From contig JANYJA010000233.1 of assembly GCA_025358575.1 (NCBI GenBank), positions 1 through 54,696 on the forward strand: 54,696 nt of DNA. Reading direction: 5' to 3'. Positions 17,943 through 26,501 of the stretch are shown in pieces. A program made the position numbers and the translations under genes. A model generated the notes under the pieces. It ran no database searches. It was given only the letters and a program-made list of their open reading frames with translations, and was not told where the DNA came from. Source of the DNA: Terriglobia bacterium (GTDB taxonomy: Bacteria; Acidobacteriota; Terriglobia; Bryobacterales; Bryobacteraceae). Position 1 is the first letter of the stretch. Every line of letters begins with the position of its first letter.

Positions 17943-19615
17943 CGCGTGGGCACCGTCTCGGCGGGCATTGGAAGCAGCGGCGGCCGATCCTGCGACTTAT
18001 CTTTCTTCTCGATCTCAATCTCCGAAATCAGTATTGCCGGGGACACAGCCGAGACCGGAACGCTTCCCGATTCCGCCCCGCAGTATCCGTTGAATACCGC
18101 GAGCTTATCCGACGTCTCCAGAATCTTTGCGAAACTCGCCAGTGGCGTGCCGACAATATCCGCGCCGCGGATCAATTCGTCCTTTCGCCCGTCCGCGAAA
18201 ACCTTGTACACAATCACCGGGATCACTTTGAAAGCCTGCAATCCGGCGCGTGAGGTCGTCGTGAAACCGCCCGTGACATCTTCGAAATAAAGTCCGTACG
18301 GCTTATTCTGGCGCACGATTTCAGCGATTAAGAGCTCCCGCAGCTTCGCGTTCGAAACCGTCCTTGTGCTCTCGACAATCAGATTCGATTGCCGCGACAC
18401 AACTTCCAGCCCCGGCTGCCGCCGCCCGTGTCCATTCGAATGTGAGAACCCTTCAATCGGCGAACGCGCCATCAAAAACGTCCGCAGGATGCCCTTATCC
18501 ACCACGCGAACGGCTTGCCCCGCCACACCCTCGTCGTCAAACTTGTAAAAGCCATTTAAGTCCTCGCCAGCCAGTTTGCGTCGCGTCGGGTCGAAATCCA
18601 CCGAAAGAAAATCAGGCAGCACGCGCTCCCCCACGCTCTTTGTGAAAGTCTGGCCCTCGGTGTCGTCTTTCTGACGATGCCCTTCCACGCGATGCCCGAA
18701 AATCTCGTGAAAAAATACTCCCGATGCCCGGCCCGAGAAAATCGCCGGTCCCACGAACGGCTCGGCCACAGGCGCCGACAGCAGCGCTTGCACCTGTTCG
18801 CCAATGCGGTCCGCCGCGGCCATCAGCGCGGCGTCTTTCGGAAGCCCGCTTGGGTCGAACGCGTCAAACGTCTCGCTAGCCGCCAAATCCATCCCGTCTT
18901 GAGCTTTGGCGCGCGCGGTCAACGTGACCCGCGCGAACCCGCGCCCGTGCTGCACCCGCGTGCCTTCAGTGTTCGCGAAATAACGCGTTTCGCCCTCGGC
19001 CGTCACCGATGCGCTCGACGTGAGCAGGGCGGGGAACTTCGCAAACTCCGCGGAAAGTTTCCGCATCCGGCCGGTCCACTGGGCCGCGTCGAAATGCTGG
19101 TCCTGGGGAGGTTCCACGTATTTCGCCGGAACTTCCTGCGAAAAATCGTCCGAGCTGTCGCGCTCCGCCACCTTCACTTCCTGGTTAGTCCTGATTTTAA
19201 TAAGTCGCTCCGCCGCGGACCGATACGTCTTATCCGTCTCGAGCCACAGCCGTTGCTTGATCGCGTTCGGATTGTCATCCACGCTTAATGCCGCGCCCGA
19301 CGTGAACTGCGTCCGCTCGCCCCGCACCCGGTGATAGTTGTCAAGCTTCGGCGTGCCCACGCGCACCGACACATCGAGCGTGCGATGCCGGCTGGTGTTG
19401 TTGGCGTTGATCGCGCCCAGCGTCGCGCTCAGCACATGGAAGCTCTGTTCCGTAACTTCATAAGAAAGGTAGTAAGGGGGCGGGTCCGACTTTTGTTTCA
19501 AGACACCATAATTACGATCCAATTCTTCGCCCAACGCGGTCAGCAGCACGCCTGGCGCGGCGGCATAAGCGCAGATAACCTGGGACAATAGCACTGCGGA
19601 AAGAAGGAACCTCAA
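17939..19615 (-). CDS. Exported TldD-like metalloprotease homologue
   Basis: 558-aa protein with an N-terminal signal peptide (MRFLLSAVLLSQVICAYA). The U62/TldD-type core contains HEIFGHRVEGH (H303 and H308 of an HExxxH motif), and the C-terminal half has TldD landmarks such as RSPIEGFSHSNGHGR and GLYFEDVTGGFTTTSRAG. The known TldD/TldE complex is a cytosolic protease; a signal peptide places this copy in the periplasm or outside. The start codon is TTG; a TGA lies six codons upstream and no ATG or GTG is available. A divergent gene starts only 22 bases away. Confidence 0.88.
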   Translation of the reverse strand: MRFLLSAVLLSQVICAYAAAPGVLLTALGEELDRNYGVLKQKSDPPPYYLSYEVTEQSFHVLSATLGAINANNTSRHRTLDVSVRVGTPKLDNYHRVRGERTQFTSGAALSVDDNPNAIKQRLWLETDKTYRSAAERLIKIRTNQEVKVAERDSSDDFSQEVPAKYVEPPQDQHFDAAQWTGRMRKLSAEFAKFPALLTSSASVTAEGETRYFANTEGTRVQHGRGFARVTLTARAKAQDGMDLAASETFDAFDPSGLPKDAALMAAADRIGEQVQALLSAPVAEPFVGPAIFSGRASGVFFHEIFGHRVEGHRQKDDTEGQTFTKSVGERVLPDFLSVDFDPTRRKLAGEDLNGFYKFDDEGVAGQAVRVVDKGILRTFLMARSPIEGFSHSNGHGRRQPGLEVVSRQSNLIVESTRTVSNAKLRELLIAEIVRQNKPYGLYFEDVTGGFTTTSRAGLQAFKVIPVIVYKVFADGRKDELIRGADIVGTPLASFAKILETSDKLAVFNGYCGAESGSVPVSAVSPAILISEIEIEKKDKSQDRPPLLPMPAETVPTR

Positions 19616-19637
19616 GATAACTTCACGATATCATCCC

Positions 19638-21011
19638 GTGCCGCTCGTGGACGCATCCGGATTCCAGGGCTACGCGGATCGCGTAATCGTCCCTGCCAGT
19701 GAAGATGAGTTGCGCGCAGTTATGCTCGAGGCCTCCACGAATGCCGTCCCCGTAACCCTCGCTGGCGCAGGCACGGGTCTGACCGGCGGTAGCGTGGCCG
19801 TTGGCGGGTGGTCCGTTTCACTCGAAAAATTCACCAGTCTCGTAATTGAAGATGGCATCGCCCGCGTCTGTGCCGGTGTGCCTCTGCGCGACCTGCAAGC
19901 CGCTACATCGCGCACGCGCCAGTTTTACGCGCCCGATCCCACCGAAACCTGGGCCAGCATCGGCGGCACCGTCGCCACCAATGCCAGCGGCTCGCGCAGC
20001 TTCCGTTATGGCGATACGCGCCGCCACGTGCGCGCGCTTCGCATCATGTTTGCCGATGGCACGGTGCGCCATTTCGAACGCGGCCAACGCGTCGATTTTC
20101 CCATTCCCCCGCTGCCCGTTCCGCAAACCACCAAACACACTGCGGGCTATTTCCTGCGTCCCGAGATGGATTGGGTGGACTTGTTCATCGGTTCTGAAGG
20201 AACCCTCGGCATCGTCATCGAAGCGGAGCTGATGCTGCTTCCCGCGGTAGACGAACTCCTGACCGCCGTTGTTTTTTTCGGCACCGACGAAAAAGCTTTC
20301 GACGCCGTGGACGCTTGGCGCGCCATCCCGCGACTCCGCATGCTCGAATACATGGACCGCGGTTCCCTCGAATTATTGTGTCCCAAATTCCCCGAGATTC
20401 CCGCCCATGCCCATGCCGCCCTTCTCATCGAGCAAGAATTGAATTCAGAAGAAGAACTCGATCTGTGGCCAGACCTGCTCGAACAAGCGGGTGCCATGCT
20501 CGAAGCCTCCTGGTTCGCCGCCGCCGCCGTCGACCGTGAGCGTTTTCGCCGCTTCCGTCACGCGCTTCCCGAAGCCGTAAACGAAACCGTTCGGCGCGCC
20601 GGTTCCCTCAAGATGGGTACCGATTTCGCCGTGCCCCTCGCCAACAATCGCGCCATGCTCGCCGCTTACCGCGAATATCTCGAACCGGGTTTCTCGGGCC
20701 GTCACGTGATTTTCGGTCACATCGGCGATGCGCATCTGCACGTCAACCTGCTTCCCTCTGGAGAAGCCGAAGCCGGTCGCGCGCAAGAGTTGATTTCCGC
20801 GCTCGCCGGAAAGGCCGTCGCACTCGGTGGAACTGTTTCGGCCGAACATGGCCTCGGCAAGCGCAAAGCCCATCTCCTCGAACTCCAATTCACGCACCAG
20901 GAAATCGCGGCCATGAAATCCGTCAAGACGCGTCTCGACCCCCAGTGGATTCTGGGGCGGGGAACTCTTTTCCCCTACATATACATTCCGCCGTTAACAT
21001 CCAGCACGTGA
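19638..21011 (+). CDS. FAD-binding oxidase/dehydrogenase of the GlcD / D-lactate dehydrogenase type
   Basis: 457-aa member of the vanillyl-alcohol-oxidase superfamily. The FAD-binding PP-loop reads VPVTLAGAGTGLTGGS, followed by GWSVSLEKF; the second FAD segment is ASIGGTVATNASGSRSFRYGDT. The C-terminal substrate domain has the usual HIGDAHLHVNLLPSGE and SAEHGLGKRK signatures. It probably oxidises a 2-hydroxy acid such as glycolate or D-lactate; which one cannot be read. The start is taken as GTG at 19638 because the divergent gene begins just upstream. Homologues of this type often have a few more residues, so the start is uncertain. The 3' end overlaps fabG by 37 bases. Confidence 0.9.
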   Translation: MPLVDASGFQGYADRVIVPASEDELRAVMLEASTNAVPVTLAGAGTGLTGGSVAVGGWSVSLEKFTSLVIEDGIARVCAGVPLRDLQAATSRTRQFYAPDPTETWASIGGTVATNASGSRSFRYGDTRRHVRALRIMFADGTVRHFERGQRVDFPIPPLPVPQTTKHTAGYFLRPEMDWVDLFIGSEGTLGIVIEAELMLLPAVDELLTAVVFFGTDEKAFDAVDAWRAIPRLRMLEYMDRGSLELLCPKFPEIPAHAHAALLIEQELNSEEELDLWPDLLEQAGAMLEASWFAAAAVDRERFRRFRHALPEAVNETVRRAGSLKMGTDFAVPLANNRAMLAAYREYLEPGFSGRHVIFGHIGDAHLHVNLLPSGEAEAGRAQELISALAGKAVALGGTVSAEHGLGKRKAHLLELQFTHQEIAAMKSVKTRLDPQWILGRGTLFPYIYIPPLTSST

Positions 21012-21709
21012 CCCGTTATATAGCCCGCCGCATCGCTGCACAAGAACGTCACCGCGGCAGCCACGTCGGCCGGAGCGCCCAGTCGCCGCAACGGAATCAC
21101 CGCGAGAATTTTCTCTTTCACTTCCGGCGACAGCACCGCCGTCATATCGGTATCGATAAATCCCGGTGCCACCGCGTTCACCGTAATATTGCGCGCCGCC
21201 ATCTCCTGCGCCAGCGACTTAGTCAAGCCAATCAGCCCCGCCTTCGAAGCTGCATAATTCGCCTGCCCCGCATTTCCAGATTCCCCAACCACGGACGAAA
21301 TATTCACAATCCGTCCCCAGCGCGCCTTCATCATTCCCGGCAGCGCCTGCTGAATCGCCAGGAAAGACCCCGTCAGATTGGTCTGAATTACCGAATTCCA
21401 GTCATCCGGCTTCATCCGCACCGCGATGCCGTCCCGCGTCACCGCCGCGTTATTCACCAATATGTCGATCGCGCCAAACGCTTTCGATGCCGTCGCGAAC
21501 CCCGCCACAATGGAATCGCGCAACGCCAGATCGATTTCAACCACGAATGCCTCGCCGCCCGCGCCGCGGACCTGCTGCGCAACTTCTTCCAGCTTTTCGC
21601 GCTGTCGCGCCGCCAGCACCACACGCGCGCCCGACGCCGCCAACGACAAAGCGCAGGCGCGCCCAATTCCTCGGCTCGCGCCAGTTATCAATGCGGTCTT
21701 AGGATTCAT
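20975..21709 (-). CDS. fabG: 3-oxoacyl-[ACP] reductase FabG-type short-chain dehydrogenase
   Basis: NADPH-dependent SDR that reduces 3-oxoacyl-ACP in fatty acid synthesis; about 244 aa from the ATG at 21709, eight codons inside the longest frame and next to the cofactor motif. The motif TGASRGIGRA, the NNAAVTRDG segment, catalytic Ser in NISSVVGESGN, the YAASK motif (Tyr and Lys) and the C-terminal YITGHVLDVNGGMYM are all typical of FabG. The residue order matches the 244-aa E. coli protein. No other fab genes are nearby, so another SDR substrate is possible but less likely. Confidence 0.9.
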   Translation of the reverse strand: MNPKTALITGASRGIGRACALSLAASGARVVLAARQREKLEEVAQQVRGAGGEAFVVEIDLALRDSIVAGFATASKAFGAIDILVNNAAVTRDGIAVRMKPDDWNSVIQTNLTGSFLAIQQALPGMMKARWGRIVNISSVVGESGNAGQANYAASKAGLIGLTKSLAQEMAARNITVNAVAPGFIDTDMTAVLSPEVKEKILAVIPLRRLGAPADVAAAVTFLCSDAAGYITGHVLDVNGGMYM

Positions 21710-21767
21710 GAATTGTACAAACCTGCCAATCATAACCCGCGCTCGCGCATCATAATAGTGGTTCCCA

Positions 21768-23216
21768 ATGGCTTATAACGATCTGCGCGAATTCATCAAA
21801 GCGCTGGAAAAAAATAAAGAGCTGCGCCGCATCTCCGTCGAAGTCGATCCGAAGCTCGAAATCACTGAGTTTGCCGACCGCGCCGTAAAGTCCAACGGCC
21901 CCGCCTTGCTCTTCGAAAATCCCAAAGGCTATAAGACTCCCGTCCTCATCAACGCCTTCGCCAGCATGAAGCGCATGAATCTCGCGATGCAGGTGGATTC
22001 TCTCGACGCCATTGCCGACCGCATCGTCGAGTTCCTCGAAATGCGCCCGGCGGATAGCCTTCTCGGCAAGCTCAAAATGCTGCCTAAACTTGCGGAAGTC
22101 GGTTCCTTCTTTCCGAAGATGGTCACGAAAGCGCCCTGCCAGGAAATCGTAAAAACCGAGAATTTCTCGCTCTTCGACTTCCCCATTCTGCAATGCTGGC
22201 CCGACGATGGCGGCCGCTACATCACGCTCCCGCTTGTCTTTTCGAAAAATCCCAAAACCGGCAAGCGCAATTGCGGGATGTATCGCATCCAGATCTACGA
22301 CGAGCGCACTACTGGAATGCACTGGCAGACCCATAAACAGGGTGCCGACCACTATCGACGCCTTGCCGCCGAAGGCAAAGCCACCCGCATGGAAGTCGCC
22401 GTGGCAATAGGCTGCGATCCCGCGACCATGTTTTCCGCCATCCTCCCTCTGCCGCCAGAGCTCGACGAGATGATGATCGCCGGCTTCCTTCGCAGCAGTC
22501 CCGTCGAGATGGTGAAATGCCAGTCCATCGACATTGAGGTGCCGGCGCAAGCTGAAATCGTGCTCGAAGGCTTCGTGAACTTAGGCGAGTTGCGCAGCGA
22601 AGGCCCATTTGGCGACCACACCGGTTTCTATTCCCTGGCTGACGACTATCCCGTCTTCCACGTCACCTGTGTCACCCACCGCAAAGATCCCATCTATGCC
22701 ACCACCATCGTGGGTCCGCCGCCCATGGAAGATTTCTACATGGGCAAGGCTATCGAGCGCATTTTCCTGCCGCTGATGCGCATGCAGATTCCCGAAGTGC
22801 GCGATATCTGTATGCCAGCCGAAGGCATATTCCATAACCTGATCTTGATCTCGATCCGCAAAGCCTACCCCGGCCACGCGCGCAAAGTGATGAGCGCCAT
22901 CTGGGGCTTGGGTCAGGCGATGTTCAGCAAGTGCATTGTCGTGGTTGATGAAGATGTCGACGTTCAAAACGTCAGCGAAGTAGCCTGGAAGGCCTTCAAT
23001 AACATCGACCCCGAGCGCGACATTCAATTCACCATGGGCCCTGTCGATTCGCTCGACCATTCGAGCCGCCTGTTGAACTACGGATCGAAAATGGGCGTCG
23101 ATGCAACCCGAAAGTGGCCGACCGAAGGCTTCACCCGCCCCTGGCCAGACGTAATCAAAATGTCACCTGAGGTGAAGGACCGAGTGGATCTGCTATGGAA
23201 AAAGGCGGGTCTATGA
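21768..23216 (+). CDS. ubiD: UbiD-family prenylated-FMN decarboxylase
   Basis: 482-aa member of the UbiD family, which uses prenylated FMN to decarboxylate aromatic or unsaturated acids, classically in ubiquinone or menaquinone synthesis. Conserved landmarks include LREFIKALEKNKELRRISVEVDP at the N-terminus and CGMYRIQIYDERTTGMHWQ (the cofactor-binding Arg region). The glutamate-rich loop SEGPFGDHTGFYS has an E and a D five residues apart that match the catalytic acid pair. The C-terminal part is DVDVQNVSEVAWK. The flavin prenyltransferase UbiX is not in the window. The exact substrate is unassigned. Confidence 0.93.
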   Translation: MAYNDLREFIKALEKNKELRRISVEVDPKLEITEFADRAVKSNGPALLFENPKGYKTPVLINAFASMKRMNLAMQVDSLDAIADRIVEFLEMRPADSLLGKLKMLPKLAEVGSFFPKMVTKAPCQEIVKTENFSLFDFPILQCWPDDGGRYITLPLVFSKNPKTGKRNCGMYRIQIYDERTTGMHWQTHKQGADHYRRLAAEGKATRMEVAVAIGCDPATMFSAILPLPPELDEMMIAGFLRSSPVEMVKCQSIDIEVPAQAEIVLEGFVNLGELRSEGPFGDHTGFYSLADDYPVFHVTCVTHRKDPIYATTIVGPPPMEDFYMGKAIERIFLPLMRMQIPEVRDICMPAEGIFHNLILISIRKAYPGHARKVMSAIWGLGQAMFSKCIVVVDEDVDVQNVSEVAWKAFNNIDPERDIQFTMGPVDSLDHSSRLLNYGSKMGVDATRKWPTEGFTRPWPDVIKMSPEVKDRVDLLWKKAGL

Positions 23217-23626
23217 AGCGCATCTGTCTGGAAAAAGTATCCCCAACAGCGTTGCGATCGCTCGACAGCCCTCCACCGTACGGATATACACGACGGACTT
23301 ATAGCCTGAATGGCACTTTACTTCTACGTAGCTGCCGGGCTGTGTAGCGTTGACGGCGGCAACTATGTTTTCCGCAACGAGCTTCACCATCGGCCATTGC
23401 GAATTTCCAAGCACCACCAGCGAGATTTTGCGCGTCTTCGAGTCTTGTTGATACTGGATATTTTTATCGGTCGTCACGATGACTCGAAACCGGCTTGCTC
23501 GGCAATATCGATCAGTTGGCCGTTTGCTAGTTCCTCCCAGCCCCGAGCCCGCGCTTCCTCCACGGAATGGTCGGCGAGAAAACGGGCAAGGCCTCTCGGG
23601 GTGCCGTTGTCAAAGAGAATCAGCAT
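23211..23626 (-). pseudogene. DUF5615 PIN-like protein, toxin-side partner, frameshifted
   Basis: From an ATG at 23626 the minus strand reads MLILFDNGTPRGLARFLADH, then SVEEARARGWEELANGQLID and IAEQAGF, then stops after ESS. The following frame continues the family with VTTDKNIQYQQDSKTRKISL and LVAENIVAAVNATQPGSYVEV. One base appears lost near 23491 (TTCGAGTC where TTCCGAGTC would keep frame). This is the DUF5615 PIN-like family that pairs with DUF433. The tail after VEVKCHSGYK is not typical: it runs into a 65-base copy of part of the gene at 23968-24987. It starts 12 bases after the DUF433 stop. Confidence 0.75.
23230..23294. repeat. Copy A of a 66-base repeat (gene relic next to ubiD)
   Basis: By hand alignment, 59 of 66 columns match bases 24412-24477, with one single-base gap and six mismatches. 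A central block of 21 bases is identical. Copy B lies inside the coding region for [23 protein letters not shown] of the glycine-zipper protein. Here the reading frame is broken by the missing base, and the segment forms the odd tail of the DUF5615 frame. Similarity ends abruptly on both sides. Confidence 0.85.
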
Positions 23627-23638
23627 CCCGGCGTCGAT

Positions 23639-23872
23639 CTAACCATATATAGGAGCTTTATCTAGAGACCGCGCTATAAAAGCCATGAGGCTGTCAACTT
23701 GCTCACGGGTCACCGGGAATTGTTCGATCACTTCCTCAATGCTCATTCCGGCTTCGAGGTTTTCAAAAAGAACCTTGACAGGCGTTCGGGTCCCTCGCAG
23801 TACCCAAGCGCCGCTAACTTTGCCGGGGATGCTCTCAACGGCGGGGCATTGTGCCCAATCGAGATTTGCCAT
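23639..23872 (-). CDS. DUF433 family protein, antitoxin-like
   Basis: 77-aa protein with the DUF433 pattern: VSGAWVLRGTRTPVKVLFENLEAGMSIEEVIEQFP followed by VTREQVDSLMAFIARSL, a small strand pair plus winged-helix-like DNA-binding fold. Members commonly sit directly upstream of a DUF5615 PIN-like gene, as here, and are treated as antitoxins of VapB/VapC-like modules. A strong ribosome-binding site AGGGAGGG lies at 23879-23886, 6 bases before the ATG. The partner gene downstream is frameshifted, so the antitoxin may now be without a functional toxin. Confidence 0.85.
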   Translation of the reverse strand: MANLDWAQCPAVESIPGKVSGAWVLRGTRTPVKVLFENLEAGMSIEEVIEQFPVTREQVDSLMAFIARSLDKAPIYG

Positions 23873-23967
23873 GTTTTACCCTCCCTCTCATCGTAGCCTT
23901 CCCTGCGGCTTCTCCATCTTACAGTTGGTCCCGCATGGCAAAGACTCGACCGAAGGGTGAATTTGAT

Positions 23968-24987
23968 CTAATTTCGCGCCGAAGTCATCCGCTCCGTAAT
24001 CGTCACCGGCTCCCTCACGCGAAACGGAATTACACTCTCGCTCGGAATGGCGACGGCCTTCCCGCCAGTCATCAAAACCCCGCCCGCTCCCGCGGCGCCG
24101 CCCACAGCCGCTCCGATAGCCGCGCCTTTCCCGCCCCCCGCAATCGCTCCGATTACCGCCCCAAGCCCCGCGCCGCCGCCGACCTTCATCGCGTCATCGC
24201 GTGTGGAACTTGCCCCCTGCTTGCCGTAAGGCTCCGTATCCACCGCAACATGCTGGCCGTCGCTAGTGGTGATCCGATTGAGCTGAATGGCAATGCCGGA
24301 GACGCCTTGCACGCGGCCCGCGCGCTGCGCCTTCACAATGTGACCTTCCGCGCGCGCGCCGCGTTCCGCTATAACCATCCCATCTACAACCAGTGGATGA
24401 TCCAGGGTCCCGGAAAAAGTATCGCCGACTGCGTTGCGATCGCTCGACAGCGCCTCCCCCGTACGTATATAGACGACCGTACCGCTCCGCAGCGTGACGC
24501 TCCGCGCTGGCGGTTCTGGCACCGGGACGGGCTCAAGTTCAACAGCCGGCATCGATTCTGCGATCGGCGTTGGTTCAATCACTGGAGTGGCCGGGGGGGC
24601 CTCCGCCCTTGCTATTTGTGTTTCAGTGGGCTTTGCGACGATGACAGGCGGAGCCGAAACTGCCCGAGCCCGAGGTACGTGAATCACGCGCGTCACATGA
24701 GTGATTGGAACCACCCGGCTCGGTTTATCCTCTCGCTCCTGCCGGGGAGGAAGACGTTTCGTTCGTGCTTTTGCGACTGCAGCGGGAACCGGTGCTTCTT
24801 CCGTCTCAACGGTTGTAGCCGGGTCGAATTCCTGTGCCTTCACAGCCGTTTTAAAATCCGGCACGCGCGCCTCCGCCGCTGTCGGCTCCACCGCTCGCAC
24901 AGCGCCGCGCGTCATCTGCCATCGCATGAAAACTCCACCCCCCACGGCGGCGGAGATAACCAGCAATGCTACGGAAAGCGGCTTCAT
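23968..24987 (-). CDS. Membrane-anchored protein with proline-rich region and glycine zipper
   Basis: 339-aa protein of unknown function. It has an N-terminal membrane anchor (residues 4-20), then a long Pro/Ala/Val/Glu-rich region (about 25-160). A C-terminal domain follows ([20 protein letters not shown], then [21 protein letters not shown]), then a glycine-zipper stretch ([20 protein letters not shown] and onwards, about residues 265-300) that could insert in or span a membrane. The layout fits an envelope protein crossing the periplasm. A 66-base piece of this gene is duplicated at 23230-23294. Confidence 0.75.
   Translation of the reverse strand: MKPLSVALLVISAAVGGGVFMRWQMTRGAVRAVEPTAAEARVPDFKTAVKAQEFDPATTVETEEAPVPAAVAKARTKRLPPRQEREDKPSRVVPITHVTRVIHVPRARAVSAPPVIVAKPTETQIARAEAPPATPVIEPTPIAESMPAVELEPVPVPEPPARSVTLRSGTVVYIRTGEALSSDRNAVGDTFSGTLDHPLVVDGMVIAERGARAEGHIVKAQRAGRVQGVSGIAIQLNRITTSDGQHVAVDTEPYGKQGASSTRDDAMKVGGGAGLGAVIGAIAGGGKGAAIGAAVGGAAGAGGVLMTGGKAVAIPSESVIPFRVREPVTITERMTSARN
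24412..24477. repeat. Copy B of the 66-base repeat, inside the glycine-zipper gene
   Basis: This in-frame copy encodes [20 protein letters not shown] on the minus strand. It is the intact counterpart of the degraded copy at 23230-23294 (59 of 66 columns identical by hand alignment), about 1.2 kb away and in the same orientation. I see no terminal inverted repeats or target duplications around either copy. Confidence 0.85.
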
Positions 24988-25049
24988 GCGCTCTTCGACG
25001 TAATCGCCCGATTTTCGTTTACACCCCGCACCCGTTAAAATTTAATTAA

Positions 25050-26060
25050 ATGTTTCCTCGCGAGTTTTATATCGGCCCAGTCCGCATCGCCCCCGCGACC
25101 GTGCTCGCGCCCATGGCTGGCGTCACCGACACCGTGTTCCGCCGCTTCATCCGCAATCTCGGCGGCTGCGGTCTCATCATGACCGAATTCACCAGCTCCC
25201 ACGGCGTGAGCGCCTCTCTCCGCTCTGTCAAGCCTACCCGCACGCTGACCAAGTACCTTGCCTTTGAACCGGAGGAGCATCCTATTTCCGCCCAGTTATT
25301 CGGCGCCGATCCCTACATAATGGCCGACGCCGCGCGCGTCTGCCAGGACCTCGGTTTCGATATTCTCGACATTAACTTCGGCTGTCCCGTCAACAAAGTC
25401 GTCAAGTGCAACGGCGGTTCCGGACTGCTGCGCGACCTCCCCTTAGTCGAACAACTTCTGAAAACGGTCAGAGCCGCCATTTCAATTCCGTTCACCATGA
25501 AGTTCCGCGCCGGCTGGAGCGATGAGGATTTAGTTGCCGTACGCATGGCGCGGCTTGCCGAAGATTGCGGCTTGCAAGCGGTGGCGCTGCATCCGCGAAC
25601 GCGTGAGCAAGGCTACGCGGGGAAAGCCGACTGGTCGCGCATTGCCGAAGTAAAAGATGCGGTCAAAATCCCCGTAATTGGCAATGGCGATATCATCACT
25701 CCTGAAGACGCCGTGCGCATGGTGAAAGAGACCGCCTGCGACGCCGTCATGGTCGGCCGCGCTGCTTCTTCAAACCCGTGGATCTTCCGGCAGATTGATC
25801 AGTATCTGGAAACCGGCGCCTACGATCAGCCCACAAACCAAAACCGTTACGAAATGATGCGGACGTACTACACCATGCTGATCGACCGCGATGAGCGCGA
25901 TATGGTCGGTAAAATGAAACAGTTCGCAACTTACTTCACCCACGGCGTCCAGCATGGCGCGAAGCTTCGTGGCGACATTTATCACGTGAGCGAGCCGCAG
26001 CGCATTTTGGATCTCGTCGACGCCTTCTTCCAGCACAATGAAGAACTGGTTCTTGCCTGA
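25050..26060 (+). CDS. dusB: tRNA-dihydrouridine synthase, DusB type
   Basis: FMN- and NADPH-dependent enzyme that reduces uridines in tRNA D-loops; 336 aa, usual length. Signature segments are VLAPMAGVTDTVFRRFIR, the EFTSSHG stretch, DINFGCPVNKVVKCNGGSGLL (catalytic-cysteine region), PFTMKFRAGW, and the FMN-binding IPVIGNGDI and VMVGRAASSNPW. The N-terminal GPVRIAPATVLAPMAG matches DusB rather than DusA or DusC. It is the first gene of an operon: its stop codon abuts the rnhA start. Confidence 0.94.
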   Translation: MFPREFYIGPVRIAPATVLAPMAGVTDTVFRRFIRNLGGCGLIMTEFTSSHGVSASLRSVKPTRTLTKYLAFEPEEHPISAQLFGADPYIMADAARVCQDLGFDILDINFGCPVNKVVKCNGGSGLLRDLPLVEQLLKTVRAAISIPFTMKFRAGWSDEDLVAVRMARLAEDCGLQAVALHPRTREQGYAGKADWSRIAEVKDAVKIPVIGNGDIITPEDAVRMVKETACDAVMVGRAASSNPWIFRQIDQYLETGAYDQPTNQNRYEMMRTYYTMLIDRDERDMVGKMKQFATYFTHGVQHGAKLRGDIYHVSEPQRILDLVDAFFQHNEELVLA

Positions 26061-26501
26061 ATGAAGAAGGTACAAATGATCACCGACGGCGCGTGTCTCG
26101 GAAATCCCGGCGCGGGGGGCTGGGCGTGTATTCTGCGTTACGACAAGCAAGCCAAAGAACTTTTCGGATGCGCGGGCCACACTACCAACAACCGCATGGA
26201 ACTTACCGCCGCCATCGAAGGCCTGCGCGCGCTCAAGGAACCGTGTGAGGTGGAGATCGTCACGGATTCCGAATATGTCATGAAAGGCATCAACGAATGG
26301 ATGCCGAACTGGAAGCGCCGAGGCTGGCTCACCAGCGCCAAGAAGCCGGTGGTCAATCGCGATCTCTGGGAAGAGCTTGATCAACAGGTCGCCCGCCACA
26401 CTATGAAATGGACGTGGACTAAGGGTCACGCCTCGCACTCCGACAACAATCGCGCCGATTCGCTCGCTAGTAGCGCCGCTAAGGAGCAACGCGCATCGTG
26501 A
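26061..26501 (+). CDS. rnhA: Ribonuclease HI
   Basis: Cleaves the RNA strand of RNA-DNA hybrids. 146 aa, near the 155 aa of E. coli RNase HI. The DEDD metal ligands are all present: D9 in ITDGACLGNPG, E in NNRMELTAAIEG, D in VTDSEYVMKG and D in SDNNRADSLA. The His-containing loop WTKGHASH is also there. It starts directly at the end of dusB and ends by GTGA overlap with the DUF3179 gene, so all three are likely one transcript. Confidence 0.96.
   Translation: MKKVQMITDGACLGNPGAGGWACILRYDKQAKELFGCAGHTTNNRMELTAAIEGLRALKEPCEVEIVTDSEYVMKGINEWMPNWKRRGWLTSAKKPVVNRDLWEELDQQVARHTMKWTWTKGHASHSDNNRADSLASSAAKEQRAS

Noticed and set aside
23851-25038. 395-codon plus-strand frame over the glycine-zipper gene
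   Set aside because: It is Arg/His/Cys-rich with no signal or domain. The minus strand has a membrane anchor, a linker and a glycine zipper in sensible order.
25018-25041. TTTACA and TAAAAT as a dusB promoter
   Set aside because: The spacer is only 12 bases, too short for a standard sigma70 promoter.
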